From Verminephrobacter eiseniae EF01-2 (lineage in GTDB: Bacteria > Pseudomonadota > Gammaproteobacteria > Burkholderiales > Burkholderiaceae_C), in the NCBI RefSeq assembly GCF_000015565.1, contig NC_008786.1:3770501-3834500 (forward strand): a stretch of DNA of 64,000 nt, read 5' to 3'. Each line of letters starts with the position of its first letter. Position 1 is the stretch's first letter. Both the position numbers and the translations under genes were made by a program. The notes beneath the pieces are model-generated. The model ran no database searches, was not told the origin of the DNA, and saw nothing but the letters and a program-made list of their open reading frames with translations. Of this stretch, positions 33,199 to 41,984 are shown piece by piece.

Positions 33199-33969
33199 AT
33201 GACTACCGAACTTATCCGCCTCGAAGGCATCAACAAGTCGTTCGGCAATGTGCAGGCGTTGAAGGATATCGATCTCAAAATCGATTCCGGCGAAATAGTT
33301 GCCTTGTTGGGAGATAATGGAGCGGGAAAGTCGACACTGATCAAAGCCCTGTCCGGCGTCTATCCGATCGATAAGGGCGCCATCTTCTTCAAAGGCAAGC
33401 ATGCGTCGATTCGTAGCGCACGCGATGCCATCGACCTTGGCATAGAAACCATCCACCAGGATTCATCCCTGGCTCCAGACCTTTCGATTGCCAATAATCT
33501 TTTCCTGGGCCGCGAACCGATGCGATACGCCTGGATGGGCGCCTTCTCCCCGATCGATCGTGCCTATGTGGAATCACGTACCCGTGAGTTGCTGCGCAAG
33601 GCAGGGATTTCAAAAAACCTGGACCCGCATACCAAAATCAAGGGACTGTCCGGTGGTGAGCGCCAGTCCATCGCCATTGCCCGTGCCATGTTCTTTTCCT
33701 CTGACCTGATCATTCTGGATGAGCCAACCAACAATCTCGGTGTCGACGAAACACGCGCCGTCCTCCGATTCATCAGGGAAGCCCGCGCCTCGGGTCACTC
33801 CTGCATTTACATCACACATAGCCTGCACCATGTTTTCGAAGTGGCAGACCGCGTCATCATCATGCGGCAGGGAACCATCATCTCGGATTTGCCGCGTTCG
33901 GAAACCGATCTGATACGCACGGAGATGCTGATCACTGAAGGAGTGGTACGATCTGCTGAAACCTCCTGA
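33199..33969 (+). CDS. Sugar ABC transporter ATPase, single domain (FrcA-like)
   Basis: A 256-residue ATPase with Walker A GDNGAGKST, Q-loop ETIHQDSSLAPDL, signature LSGGERQSIAIARAM and Walker B LIILDEPTNNLG. It has only one nucleotide-binding domain, unlike the fused RbsA-type ATPase at 18382, and so resembles the fructose-type FrcA, which works as a dimer. Downstream, 54 bases later, the operon is interrupted by MITE copy E before the oxidoreductase gene. Confidence 0.9.
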   Translation: MTTELIRLEGINKSFGNVQALKDIDLKIDSGEIVALLGDNGAGKSTLIKALSGVYPIDKGAIFFKGKHASIRSARDAIDLGIETIHQDSSLAPDLSIANNLFLGREPMRYAWMGAFSPIDRAYVESRTRELLRKAGISKNLDPHTKIKGLSGGERQSIAIARAMFFSSDLIILDEPTNNLGVDETRAVLRFIREARASGHSCIYITHSLHHVFEVADRVIIMRQGTIISDLPRSETDLIRTEMLITEGVVRSAETS

Positions 33970-34023
33970 ACTGCCATCTTTCCGCAACGGCTCGGACTTT
34001 CAAACCGGGGGAAATGGGGGCTA

Positions 34024-34182
34024 GTGTCGCGTCACCGATCAGATGTCGTAGGCTGCGCGCAGCCATCGGAGCGCAGCGCAAGGCGCATCGCTTGCCAATA
34101 CCGAGCGTATTGGCAAGCGATGCAACGCCGCGATGCGCTTCGATGGCCAGCGCGGACCGACAGATGATCGGTGACGCGACAC
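34024..34182. mobile_element. MITE-like element, copy E (159 bp)
   Basis: Same orientation as copy A, with ends GTGTCGCGTCACCGATCA and TGATCGGTGACGCGACAC that are perfect inverted repeats over 18 bases, flanked by TA on each side (34022-34023, 34183-34184). It lies inside the sugar cassette between the ATPase and the Gfo/Idh gene, so it inserted after or together with the cassette. Confidence 0.87.
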
Positions 34183-34242
34183 TAGGGTGCACCACGCTTG
34201 CCGGTGGACCACCGCTGCATCGACAAAATATCGGAGACAAAC

Positions 34243-35334
34243 ATGAAGATACTACCGCAGCCTGACGTGCCCATCCGCTGCAGAGAGTTCCGCATCGGCG
34301 CTATCGGTGCCGGGTTCATCATGAGTGAAGTGCAACTGGAGGCATACCGCGAAGCCAACTTCAGCGTGCTTGCCATTGCATCGCGCACGCGCTCCAAGGC
34401 CGAGGCGGCCGCAAAGCGTTACGGAATTCTCACCGTTCACGATACCCCCGAAGACCTCATCCGCGACCCCCGGGTCGAGATTGTCGATATCGCGTTCCCC
34501 CCGGACATGCAACCCGGCCTGATACGCTTGGCGCTCCAGCAGCCACATATCAAGGGCATCTTGGCGCAAAAGCCGCTGGCGCTCGATTTTGTGACGGCAC
34601 GCGAACCGGCCAGGGAGTGCAGGACGTCGGGAAAGCGGGTGTCGGTCAACCAGAATATGCGCTTCGATCAATCGATGCGGGTACTCAAACAGATTCTCGA
34701 CAACGGTGAGTTGGGTCTCCCCGTCCTGGCTACGATAGAAATGCGGGCGATTCCGCATTGGCAGGGCTTCCTGAAACAGTATGGACGGCTGACCTTGCTG
34801 AATATGAGCATCCATCACCTGGATGTGTTGCGCTTTCTCTTCGGTGAGCCCATCGACATCTTCAGCGCCGCGCGCCCGGACCCCCGCACCGAGTTTGCGC
34901 ACACCGACGGCATCGTTTGCTCCACGCTCCGCTTTCAGAACGGACTGATGGCCGTCAGTCTGGAGGATGTGTGGAGCGGGCCGCGCGAGGCAAACTTTGC
35001 ATCGGATACCTATATCAAATGGCGTGTAGAAGGCACTGAGGGTCTGGCGCAGGGCAGTATCGGCTGGCCTGATTACCCCGCAGGCAGTCCCAGCACACTG
35101 CGATACTGTTCGCGCAGAACGACCGACGGTCGCTGGATCGAGCCGACCTGGGGCACATGCTGGTTTCCCCAGGCATTTGCCGGTGTGATGGAGCAACTGC
35201 AATGGGCCTTGAAAAGCAATCAGCCGCCCATGTTGGGCGTAGATGACAATCTCAGGACGATGGCTCTGGTCGAGGCCGGCTATCGTTCGATGGCAGAGCG
35301 GCGCACCGTCTTGCTTGCTGAATTTGAGGTATGA
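34243..35334 (+). CDS. Gfo/Idh/MocA-family oxidoreductase
   Basis: A 363-residue NAD(P)-dependent sugar or inositol dehydrogenase-like protein. The Rossmann domain begins FRIGAIGAGFIMSEVQLEAY, with the acidic and basic cofactor positions in IASRTRSKAEAAAKRYG. The usual EKPLA motif appears as QKPLA, a change at a residue often conserved. The catalytic-domain histidine region is NMSIHHLDVLRFLFG. Start 34243 follows ATCGGAGACAAAC. It most likely oxidises the sugar imported by the genes upstream and works with the isomerase downstream, as in inositol or keto-sugar pathways. Confidence 0.88.
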   Translation: MKILPQPDVPIRCREFRIGAIGAGFIMSEVQLEAYREANFSVLAIASRTRSKAEAAAKRYGILTVHDTPEDLIRDPRVEIVDIAFPPDMQPGLIRLALQQPHIKGILAQKPLALDFVTAREPARECRTSGKRVSVNQNMRFDQSMRVLKQILDNGELGLPVLATIEMRAIPHWQGFLKQYGRLTLLNMSIHHLDVLRFLFGEPIDIFSAARPDPRTEFAHTDGIVCSTLRFQNGLMAVSLEDVWSGPREANFASDTYIKWRVEGTEGLAQGSIGWPDYPAGSPSTLRYCSRRTTDGRWIEPTWGTCWFPQAFAGVMEQLQWALKSNQPPMLGVDDNLRTMALVEAGYRSMAERRTVLLAEFEV

Positions 35335-35376
35335 GTTGGATAGCGGTTTCGTGTAACCCGGCAGGAGGAATTTACC

Positions 35377-36288
35377 ATGATTCAAACAGGAATCTTCACC
35401 GGCTATTTTCCTTATTCACTGGAGGAATCCGCCCAGCGGATCAGGGCGCAGGGATTCAACACCGTTCAGTTGGACCTGGCATTCAAGGACATGGATTTCC
35501 AGACCCCTGATTCCATCACCAGCGACAAATGCCGGCATGTGCGTGACACCTTTCGCAGGCACGATTTACCGGTGAGTTGCGTCTCGGCGTATACCAACAT
35601 CGTCCACCCTGATCCTGGTGAGCGGCGCAAACGTAACGCATATCTGAAGGCCATACTTCGCCATGCCCGCGATTGTGGCAGTCCTTACGTCATCAGTGAG
35701 ACCGGAACGGTGAACCCTGACAGTGATTGGTCCAGCCACCCGGACAACAAAAGCGAGCGCGCCTATGAGGATTGCGTGAAAATCGTTCGGGAGATTGCGC
35801 AAGAGGCTTACGATCATGGCGCAATGTTTTTGGTCGAGACATACGTCAACAACATCATTGGTTCGATCGAGGAAACTTCGCGCTTGTTTGCCGACGTCGA
35901 CCATCCGGGCCTGGGGCTGCTGATGGATCCGACCAACTATTTCGAGGCGCACAATATCGACCGGATGGACCAGGTGCTCAACCAGATGTTTGATGTCCTG
36001 TCCGACAAAATAAAAATTGCCCATGCCAAGGATGTCAAGCGCAGCAGCAGTGATGACAAGGGTGAGAAATTCGCCGCCATCGATGCCTCCGAGGCGCACC
36101 AGTTTCGCGGGGTTGGCGCGATTGAACTGCCAGCCCCCGGACTGGGTTCCCTGAACTACATACTGTACCTCAAACGCCTGGCCAGGCAGCACCCCAACAT
36201 TCCCATCATCATCGAGCATCTGGACGAGAGCGATGTGCCGCGCGCAAAAGAATTTCTGGATCGCAAGCTCATCGATGCAGGTGTTTGA
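35377..36288 (+). CDS. Sugar-phosphate isomerase/epimerase-like TIM-barrel protein
   Basis: A 303-residue AP-endonuclease-2-fold protein of the IolE/IolI/keto-3-epimerase group. Metal-ligand positions typical of the family are visible: the Glu in FLVETYVNN, Asp in GLLMDPTNYF, His in KIAHAKDVK and Glu in IIIEHLDES. Start 35377 has a strong ribosome site (GCAGGAGGAATTTACC). Last gene of the cassette; its stop lies within a few bases of the inverted 15-mer at 36280. Confidence 0.88.
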   Translation: MIQTGIFTGYFPYSLEESAQRIRAQGFNTVQLDLAFKDMDFQTPDSITSDKCRHVRDTFRRHDLPVSCVSAYTNIVHPDPGERRKRNAYLKAILRHARDCGSPYVISETGTVNPDSDWSSHPDNKSERAYEDCVKIVREIAQEAYDHGAMFLVETYVNNIIGSIEETSRLFADVDHPGLGLLMDPTNYFEAHNIDRMDQVLNQMFDVLSDKIKIAHAKDVKRSSSDDKGEKFAAIDASEAHQFRGVGAIELPAPGLGSLNYILYLKRLARQHPNIPIIIEHLDESDVPRAKEFLDRKLIDAGV

Positions 36289-36294
36289 TTCCAC
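36280..36294 (-). repeat. 15-base motif, inverted partner of 31006-31020
   Basis: Read on the minus strand this is GTGGAATCAAACACC, differing from 31006-31020 by one base. It overlaps the last codons and stop of the isomerase gene. Confidence 0.4.
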
Positions 36295-36334
36295 CCGCCA
36301 AACGCCGTTCTCGCGGACTTGTAACCATCGACAG

Positions 36335-36361
36335 CCATATCCATATGCCATATGCCATATG
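36335..36361 (+). repeat. Short tandem repeat CCATATG
   Basis: CCATAT followed by CCATATG three times, immediately ahead of the right direct repeat. It is an A/T-rich tract in the gap between the isomerase and dppC. Confidence 0.7.
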
Positions 36362-36414
36362 GTCCATTTCTCGTAATGCAATGAGCCGACGTTTTCTTGC
36401 CCACGGTATTTCAC
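36359..36414 (+). repeat. Right direct repeat flanking the sugar cassette
   Basis: Imperfect copy of 31111-31164, ending ACGTTTTCTTGCCCACGG then TATTTCAC directly before the dppC start codon. Together with the left copy it brackets the cassette of about 5.2 kb. Confidence 0.7.
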
Positions 36415-37278
36415 ATGGACCCGGTAAAAATGAATGAAGCACGCAGTATCCGGGTGCTGCGCTGGCTGCGCAGCGATCTGCGGGCGGCGCTCAGCCTGGC
36501 TTTTCTGGTGCTCTTGCTGCTGCTGTCGGTCACGGCGCCATGGATCGCCCCGCACGCACCGAGCGCGCAAAATCTCGATGCCACGCTGCAACCGATCTCC
36601 GGCGCGCATTGGCTGGGCACCGACGACCTGGGCCGCGACATTCTGAGCCGCATGATCCACGGCGCGCCAGTCACCCTCTACGCGAGCTTGCTGGCGGTCG
36701 GCGTGGCGATCGTGCTGGGCCTGCCGATCGGCCTGCTGGCGGGCTACCTCGGCGGCTGGCTCGACGAAGTGGTCGGCCGGCTGATCGACACGCTGCTGTC
36801 GTTTCCGGCCATCGTGCTGGCCATCGCCGTGACCGGCGCCCTGGGCATTGGCCTGACCAACGCGATGATCTCGGTCGGCATCGTGTTCGCGCCACAACTG
36901 GCGCGCATCGTGCGGGCGCGCACGCTGGTGGTCAAGCAGGAACTGTATGTGGATGCCGCGCGCTGCTTTGGCGCGTCCACGCGCAGCATCCTGTGGCGCC
37001 ATGTGCTGCCGAACACGATACAGCCGGTGATCGTGCAGATCACGCTGCTGTTGGCCGGCGCCTTGCTGGCCGAAGCCAGCCTGAGCTTCCTGGGCCTGGG
37101 CATACAGCCGCCCAACGCCAGTTGGGGCGCCATGCTCGCCCGCGCCTACCAGAACATGGAAATCGCGCCGGAGCAGATGTATGCGCCGGGCCTGGCGATC
37201 CTCTCGACCGCCATCGCGTTCAACACGCTCGGCGAGTCGCTGCGCGTGGCGCTCGACCCCACGCACCAGCGACTTTGA
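36415..37278 (+). CDS. Dipeptide-type ABC transporter permease (DppC-like), separated from dppB
   Basis: A 287-residue permease with the DppC N-terminus (first helix LAFLVLLLLLSVTAPWIAP), the periplasmic LGTDDLGRDILSRMIHGAP signature and the cytoplasmic EAA loop VVKQELYVDAARCFGASTR. It completes the transporter encoded at 26193-30902, yet lies 5.5 kb further on. ATG 36415 and 36430 are both possible starts; neither has a good ribosome site, as if the original upstream DNA was lost when the cassette came in. Expression may depend on read-through from the cassette. Confidence 0.88.
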   Translation: MDPVKMNEARSIRVLRWLRSDLRAALSLAFLVLLLLLSVTAPWIAPHAPSAQNLDATLQPISGAHWLGTDDLGRDILSRMIHGAPVTLYASLLAVGVAIVLGLPIGLLAGYLGGWLDEVVGRLIDTLLSFPAIVLAIAVTGALGIGLTNAMISVGIVFAPQLARIVRARTLVVKQELYVDAARCFGASTRSILWRHVLPNTIQPVIVQITLLLAGALLAEASLSFLGLGIQPPNASWGAMLARAYQNMEIAPEQMYAPGLAILSTAIAFNTLGESLRVALDPTHQRL

Positions 37279-37322
37279 TCCCGGCCGCAGTGCCGAACCA
37301 GTGACCTTCCCGAAGGAACGAC

Positions 37323-39083
37323 ATGACCCCGCTGACCCCAATGACCCGGCTGACCCCGCAACAGGTTTTTGACGACATGCGCGCGCAAGGCGACATGGTG
37401 CTCGACAAGCTCGACGAATGCGCCGCGCAGATGCCCGACAAGGTGTACCTGCACTACGGTGAAGACAACATCCGCATGCGCTTTTCCGAGGTCAAGGCGC
37501 AAACCGACCGCATCGCTGCCGCGCTGGCGGCAATGGGCCTGCCGCCAGGCCAGCCGGTGAGCGTGCTGACCCGCAATTCGCTCGTGGGCACGCTCGCGAT
37601 GTATGCGATCTGGCGCGCCGGGGGTGTCTTCGCGCCCGTCAATTTCGGTTTTCGCGGCGCGCTGCTGTCCTACCAGCTCAACGACACCGCGCCGTTCGCG
37701 TTGATCACCGACAGCTCGTTTGCAGCGGCGCTGTCGGAGATTGCCGCCGAGATCGAACTCAGGCGGCTGCTCGTGCACCGGCCGGGCGCCGGCGATCACG
37801 ACTTCAGCGCCGGGCCGGTGCCCGATTTCGATCCACGGTTCGCGCTCAGCGACTTCGCGGCGCTGCGCGGACACAGCGGCCCGGTGCCCCATGTGCCGCG
37901 CGGCCCCCTGGATATCGCCAACATCGTCTACACCTCGGGCACGACCGGGCCGTCCAAAGGTGTGCTGCAGCCTTTTCGCTGGATGAACCACTACACGTAC
38001 CCGCTGCGCGCAACGACCACCAGCGCCGACGTGCTCTATTGCGACCTGCCGCTATACCATGTCGGGGGCGCCTTTGCGCTCGTCGCGCGGGCGCTGTGGC
38101 AGGGCAACACCGTCGGCCTGTGGGACCGCTTCAGCCCGACACGGTTTTGGGAGCGCATCGAGGACTGCGGCGCGAGCAGTTGCATCTTGCTCGACGTGAT
38201 GATCCCGTGGCTGATGAACGCCGCGCCGCGCCCCGGCGACCGCGCCAACACGCTCAACAAGGTGCACATGCAGCCGCTGCCGGTCAACCACAACGAAGTG
38301 GCGCGCCGCTTTGGCATCGACTTCGTCAGTTGCGGCTTCGGACAAACCGAATCCGGCTCGGGCTTCGCTTGCGTCATCGATGAACTCGGCGACCAGACGG
38401 GAACCCCGGCAGCACTGTGGAAGGGGCGCTCGAAGGCCGAGTACCGCGCCAGTTGCCAAGCCTCCGGGCGGCTGCTGGTCGATGGCAACCAGCCGCTGCC
38501 CAAGGGCTTCATGGGGCGCGCCAATCCGGTGCTCGAGGTCGCGATCCTCGATGAGGACGACAACCATGTGCCGCCCGGCGCCGTCGGCCAGCTCGCCTTT
38601 CGGCCGCGCTTTCCGGGTTTGCTGCTCCAGGAGTACCTGCGCAAGCCGCAAGTCACCGTCAAGGCGCAACGCAACTGCTGGTTCCACACCGGCGACGCCT
38701 GCCGCCAGATCGCCGAGGCTCCCGACACCTACGCCTTCGTCGACCGCATGGGCGGCTTGTGCCGTGTGCGCGGCGAGAACGTATCGTCCTTCGATGTCGA
38801 GGCATTGCTGGCCAGGCAGCCCGGCGTGCGCGCGGTCGCTGCCGTGCCGATACCGGCGCAGGTGGGCGATGAAGACGAGATCGCCGTCTTCATCGAGGTG
38901 ACGAGCGGCGCGACGCTCGACGAGGCCGCAGTGCGCCGCCATGCGCAGGCGTCGATGCCAGGCTTCATGCAGCCGCGCTACATCCGCCTGGTCGATGCGC
39001 TGCCCGTCACGGCCACCAACAAAATCGAAAAATACAAGCTCAAACAGCAACTGCTGCAAGAGTTGGGCAGCGCGGCGGCCTGA
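37323..39083 (+). CDS. AMP-forming acyl-CoA ligase (crotonobetaine/carnitine-CoA ligase-like)
   Basis: A 586-residue adenylate-forming enzyme. The P-loop motif is IVYTSGTTGPSKGV, the A5 motif GFGQTESGSG, the hinge motif is represented by WFHTGDACRQ and RMGGLCRVRGENVS, and the C-terminal lysine motif is TATNKIEKYKL. It joins an organic acid to CoA with ATP. It is 45 bases downstream of dppC and 13 upstream of another ligase, so the dpp-type transporter may import an acid or acyl-peptide activated here. Substrate unknown. Start 37323 follows CGAAGGAACGAC. Confidence 0.88.
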   Translation: MTPLTPMTRLTPQQVFDDMRAQGDMVLDKLDECAAQMPDKVYLHYGEDNIRMRFSEVKAQTDRIAAALAAMGLPPGQPVSVLTRNSLVGTLAMYAIWRAGGVFAPVNFGFRGALLSYQLNDTAPFALITDSSFAAALSEIAAEIELRRLLVHRPGAGDHDFSAGPVPDFDPRFALSDFAALRGHSGPVPHVPRGPLDIANIVYTSGTTGPSKGVLQPFRWMNHYTYPLRATTTSADVLYCDLPLYHVGGAFALVARALWQGNTVGLWDRFSPTRFWERIEDCGASSCILLDVMIPWLMNAAPRPGDRANTLNKVHMQPLPVNHNEVARRFGIDFVSCGFGQTESGSGFACVIDELGDQTGTPAALWKGRSKAEYRASCQASGRLLVDGNQPLPKGFMGRANPVLEVAILDEDDNHVPPGAVGQLAFRPRFPGLLLQEYLRKPQVTVKAQRNCWFHTGDACRQIAEAPDTYAFVDRMGGLCRVRGENVSSFDVEALLARQPGVRAVAAVPIPAQVGDEDEIAVFIEVTSGATLDEAAVRRHAQASMPGFMQPRYIRLVDALPVTATNKIEKYKLKQQLLQELGSAAA

Positions 39084-39096
39084 AGGACGGCCCGGC

Positions 39097-40839
39097 ATGA
39101 ACCCACACGACGACCCTCTCGCGCAAGACCCCCTGCTGCGCGAACTCGCCGAACTGCAGCAGCGGCACTGGCCCGCCGCCATCGCGCGCAAACCCGCCTA
39201 TCCGTTCGGCGAGCTTGCGCTGAGCGAGTACCTGCGCCGCTGGGCCGCGCTACAGCCGCAAAAGGCGGCCGTGATCTTCTACGGCCAGACCATCACCTAC
39301 GCGCAGCTCGACGCCTTGAGCGAGCGCTGCGCCGCGCTGCTGGCCAGCCATGGCGTGCAGGCCGGCGAGCGCGTGGCGGTCATGCTCCCGAACTGCCCGC
39401 AGTACCACATCGTGTTCTTCGCGATCCTCAAGCTCGGTGCGGTGCATGTGCCGGTGAACCCGCTGTTCAAGGCGCAGGAACTGCTCTACGAACTCAACGA
39501 CAGTGGCGCCAAGACACTGGTCGTGCTGGACCAGTTGGCCGAAATGGCAGGCCGGGTGCTGCCCCGGACCTCGGTCACGACGGGCTTTTTTACCAGCATG
39601 CACGACATGCTGCCGGCTGCACCCACGCTGCCGGTGCCGCCGAGCATCCTCGGGCCACGCATCGCACCGGCCGGCATGCTGGACCTGATGCCTGCACTGC
39701 ACGCCAGCACACAGCAAGCACCGCAACCGTCGCAACCGCCGCAATGGACACGGCGGACGCCCGAACTCGATGCGCCTGCGGCATTGAACTACACGGGCGG
39801 CACCACGGGCATGCCCAAGGGCTGTGTGCACACGCAGCGCGACATGATCTACACGGCCGCCACCACCTGCAGCGTGGCCCACCAGATCGGGCCGGACGAC
39901 ATCACGCTCAACTACATGGCGCTGTTCTGGATCGCAGGCGAAAACGCCGGGATGATCTTCCCGATCTTCTCCGGCAGCACCGTCGTGCTTCTGGCGCGCT
40001 GGGACCCGGTGGGCGCGATGGCGGCCATCGAGCGCTACGGCATCACGCGCGCCGGCATGGTGCTCGACAACGCGGTCGAGATCATGGAGCACCCGCAAGC
40101 AGGCGCTTACGACCTGCGCTCGCTCAAGGTGGTGCGCGTGTCCTCGTTCGTGAAAAAGCTCAACCCGGAATACCGCCGGCGCTGGTGCCAACTCACCGGC
40201 ACGGTGATGATCGAGGCCGCCTGGGGCATGACCGAGACGCACACCTGCGACACCTTCACCGCCGGCCAGCAAGACGATGACCTGGACCTGCGCGGCCAGC
40301 CGGTGTTCGTCGGTCTGCCGGTGCCCGGCACCGTCATCAAAATTTGCAGTTTCCAGACCGGCGCCACCCTGCCGATCGGGCAAGAGGGCGAGATCGTGGT
40401 GCGCAGCCCCTCGCTGCTCAAAGCCTACTGGAACAAGGCCGAAGCCACCACCGAATCGCTGCGCGGCGGTTGGCTGCACACCGGCGACATCGGCGTGTTC
40501 GACGCGCGCGGCTGCCTGCACTTTCTCGGCCGTGCCAAGGAGATGCTCAAGGTCAAGGGCATGAGCGTGTTCCCGTCCGAAGTCGAGGCGCTGCTGGGCC
40601 GGCATCCCGAGGTGCTGGGCTGCGGCGTGGTGGGTCAGGCCGACGCCGAAAAGGGCGAGATCCCGATCGCCTTCGTGCGCCTGCGCGACGCCAGCGCGCT
40701 GACCGAAGCCGACCTCGCCGCCTGGTGCCGCGACAACATGGCCGGCTACAAGGTGCCGCAGATCCGCTTGGTCAGCGCGCTGCCGATGACGGCCACCGGC
40801 AAGGTCAAAAAGCACGAGTTGCAGGCGCTGTTGCAATGA
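39097..40839 (+). CDS. AMP-forming acyl-CoA ligase (fatty/aromatic acid type)
   Basis: A 580-residue adenylate-forming ligase, complete, with LNYTGGTTGMPKGCVHTQ, GMTETHTCDTF, GWLHTGDIGVFD and the C-terminal TATGKVKKHELQ with the catalytic lysine. A Pro/Gln-rich insertion (about residues 185-225) is unlike most relatives. Start 39097 follows GAAGGACGGCC. Last gene of the plus-strand series; it converges on the FAH hydrolase at 41136. The two ligases probably act on related acids. Confidence 0.88.
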   Translation: MNPHDDPLAQDPLLRELAELQQRHWPAAIARKPAYPFGELALSEYLRRWAALQPQKAAVIFYGQTITYAQLDALSERCAALLASHGVQAGERVAVMLPNCPQYHIVFFAILKLGAVHVPVNPLFKAQELLYELNDSGAKTLVVLDQLAEMAGRVLPRTSVTTGFFTSMHDMLPAAPTLPVPPSILGPRIAPAGMLDLMPALHASTQQAPQPSQPPQWTRRTPELDAPAALNYTGGTTGMPKGCVHTQRDMIYTAATTCSVAHQIGPDDITLNYMALFWIAGENAGMIFPIFSGSTVVLLARWDPVGAMAAIERYGITRAGMVLDNAVEIMEHPQAGAYDLRSLKVVRVSSFVKKLNPEYRRRWCQLTGTVMIEAAWGMTETHTCDTFTAGQQDDDLDLRGQPVFVGLPVPGTVIKICSFQTGATLPIGQEGEIVVRSPSLLKAYWNKAEATTESLRGGWLHTGDIGVFDARGCLHFLGRAKEMLKVKGMSVFPSEVEALLGRHPEVLGCGVVGQADAEKGEIPIAFVRLRDASALTEADLAAWCRDNMAGYKVPQIRLVSALPMTATGKVKKHELQALLQ

Positions 40840-40873
40840 AACATCCCGCGCAGCGCGTGCGGCGTCTTCAGCG

Positions 40874-40908
40874 CCTGCCGCCTGCCGCCTGCTGCCTGCT
40901 GCCTCGTG
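40874..40908 (+). repeat. Heptamer tandem repeat CCTGCYG
   Basis: Four units (CCTGCCG twice, CCTGCTG twice) plus a degenerate fifth, in the 296-base space between the converging ligase and hydrolase genes. No gene or clear terminator is visible in the rest of that space. Confidence 0.7.
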
Positions 40909-41135
40909 CCCGGCGTCGGCCCCCCTGCCAAGGCAAGCCCCGCTGCGCGCTGGCGGCGGTGGTCGGGCCGTGGAGGGTGTGGCGCGCGCCGCAGGGCAGC
41001 GGCACGCCCGAAGCCTTCGGCCGCGCCGTGCACAGTGCGTGCGCATGCCGCCGGGTGATCGTGCCGGGCGCCACTTCCGAAGAGCAGGCCCATCCCGTGC
41101 CCGGCGCACTGCACATGGGCACTGTCCGAGCACCG

Positions 41136-41975
41136 TCAGACACACTCCGCTGCAATGGTGTTGGCCAGCACCCCCACCTGGCTGACCTCCACCTCGACCA
41201 GATCCCCCGGCTTCATCCACACCGCAGGATGGCGCTTGGCGCCCACGCCGCCGGGTGTTCCGGTGACGATCACGTCGCCAGGCTGCAACGTGGTGAAAGT
41301 GGAGATGTAGGCCATCAGCACCGGGATCGGAAAGATCATCGCCGCCGTGCTGCTGTGCTGCATCACCTGGCCATTGAGCCGGGTTTGCAGCGTCAGCTCG
41401 CAGCCATCGGCGATCTCGCCACGGGTGACCAGCCAGGGGCCGAAGGCGCCGGTGCCGCTGAAGTTCTTGCCAGCGGTGAACTGCATGCTGTGGCGTTGCC
41501 AGTCGCGGATCGAGCCATCGTTGTAGGCGCTGTAGCCGGCCACATGCGCCCACGCATCCTCTGCCCTGATGCGCCGTCCGGCCTTGCCGATGACGACCGC
41601 GATTTCGCCCTCGTAGTCGAGTTCGGTGGATTCGGCCGGGCGCCGGATCGGCTGCAAATGCGCCGTCTGCGACTCGGCCACACGCAGGAACAGCAACGGA
41701 TGCCGGGTCTCGTCGCGCGCGGTCTCGATGCGGTGTTCCTCGTAGTTGTGGCCCACGCAGAAAATCTTGCCCGGCGCGGGAATCACCGGCAGGAACCGTA
41801 TCCCGGCCAGCGGCAAGGCCGGTGCGCGGGCCTGCGCGGCAATGGCATCGAGCTGGCCGGCCTGCAACGCGCTGAGCAGCGTCGGGTAGCTTGCGCTGTG
41901 CAGCGGCACCAGGCCGGCGTCGGTGACCAGGCCCCAGCCGGGTTGGTCCAGGTGTTGGTAGCTGACCAGTTTCAT
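41136..41975 (-). CDS. Fumarylacetoacetate hydrolase-family protein
   Basis: A 279-residue FAH-superfamily enzyme. The metal site ExE is in ELDYEGEIAVVIGK with a further ligand in YSAYNDGSIRDWQ, and GDVIVTGTPGGVGAKR is the C-terminal signature. Such enzymes hydrolyse or decarboxylate ring-fission products of catechols (for example acylpyruvates or homoprotocatechuate products). Last gene of the minus-strand aromatic cluster, 9 bases behind the Bug receptor. Together with the hydroxylase and VOC dioxygenase upstream it suggests a meta-cleavage route. Confidence 0.88.
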   Translation of the reverse strand: MKLVSYQHLDQPGWGLVTDAGLVPLHSASYPTLLSALQAGQLDAIAAQARAPALPLAGIRFLPVIPAPGKIFCVGHNYEEHRIETARDETRHPLLFLRVAESQTAHLQPIRRPAESTELDYEGEIAVVIGKAGRRIRAEDAWAHVAGYSAYNDGSIRDWQRHSMQFTAGKNFSGTGAFGPWLVTRGEIADGCELTLQTRLNGQVMQHSSTAAMIFPIPVLMAYISTFTTLQPGDVIVTGTPGGVGAKRHPAVWMKPGDLVEVEVSQVGVLANTIAAECV

Positions 41976-41984
41976 GGGTTGCTT

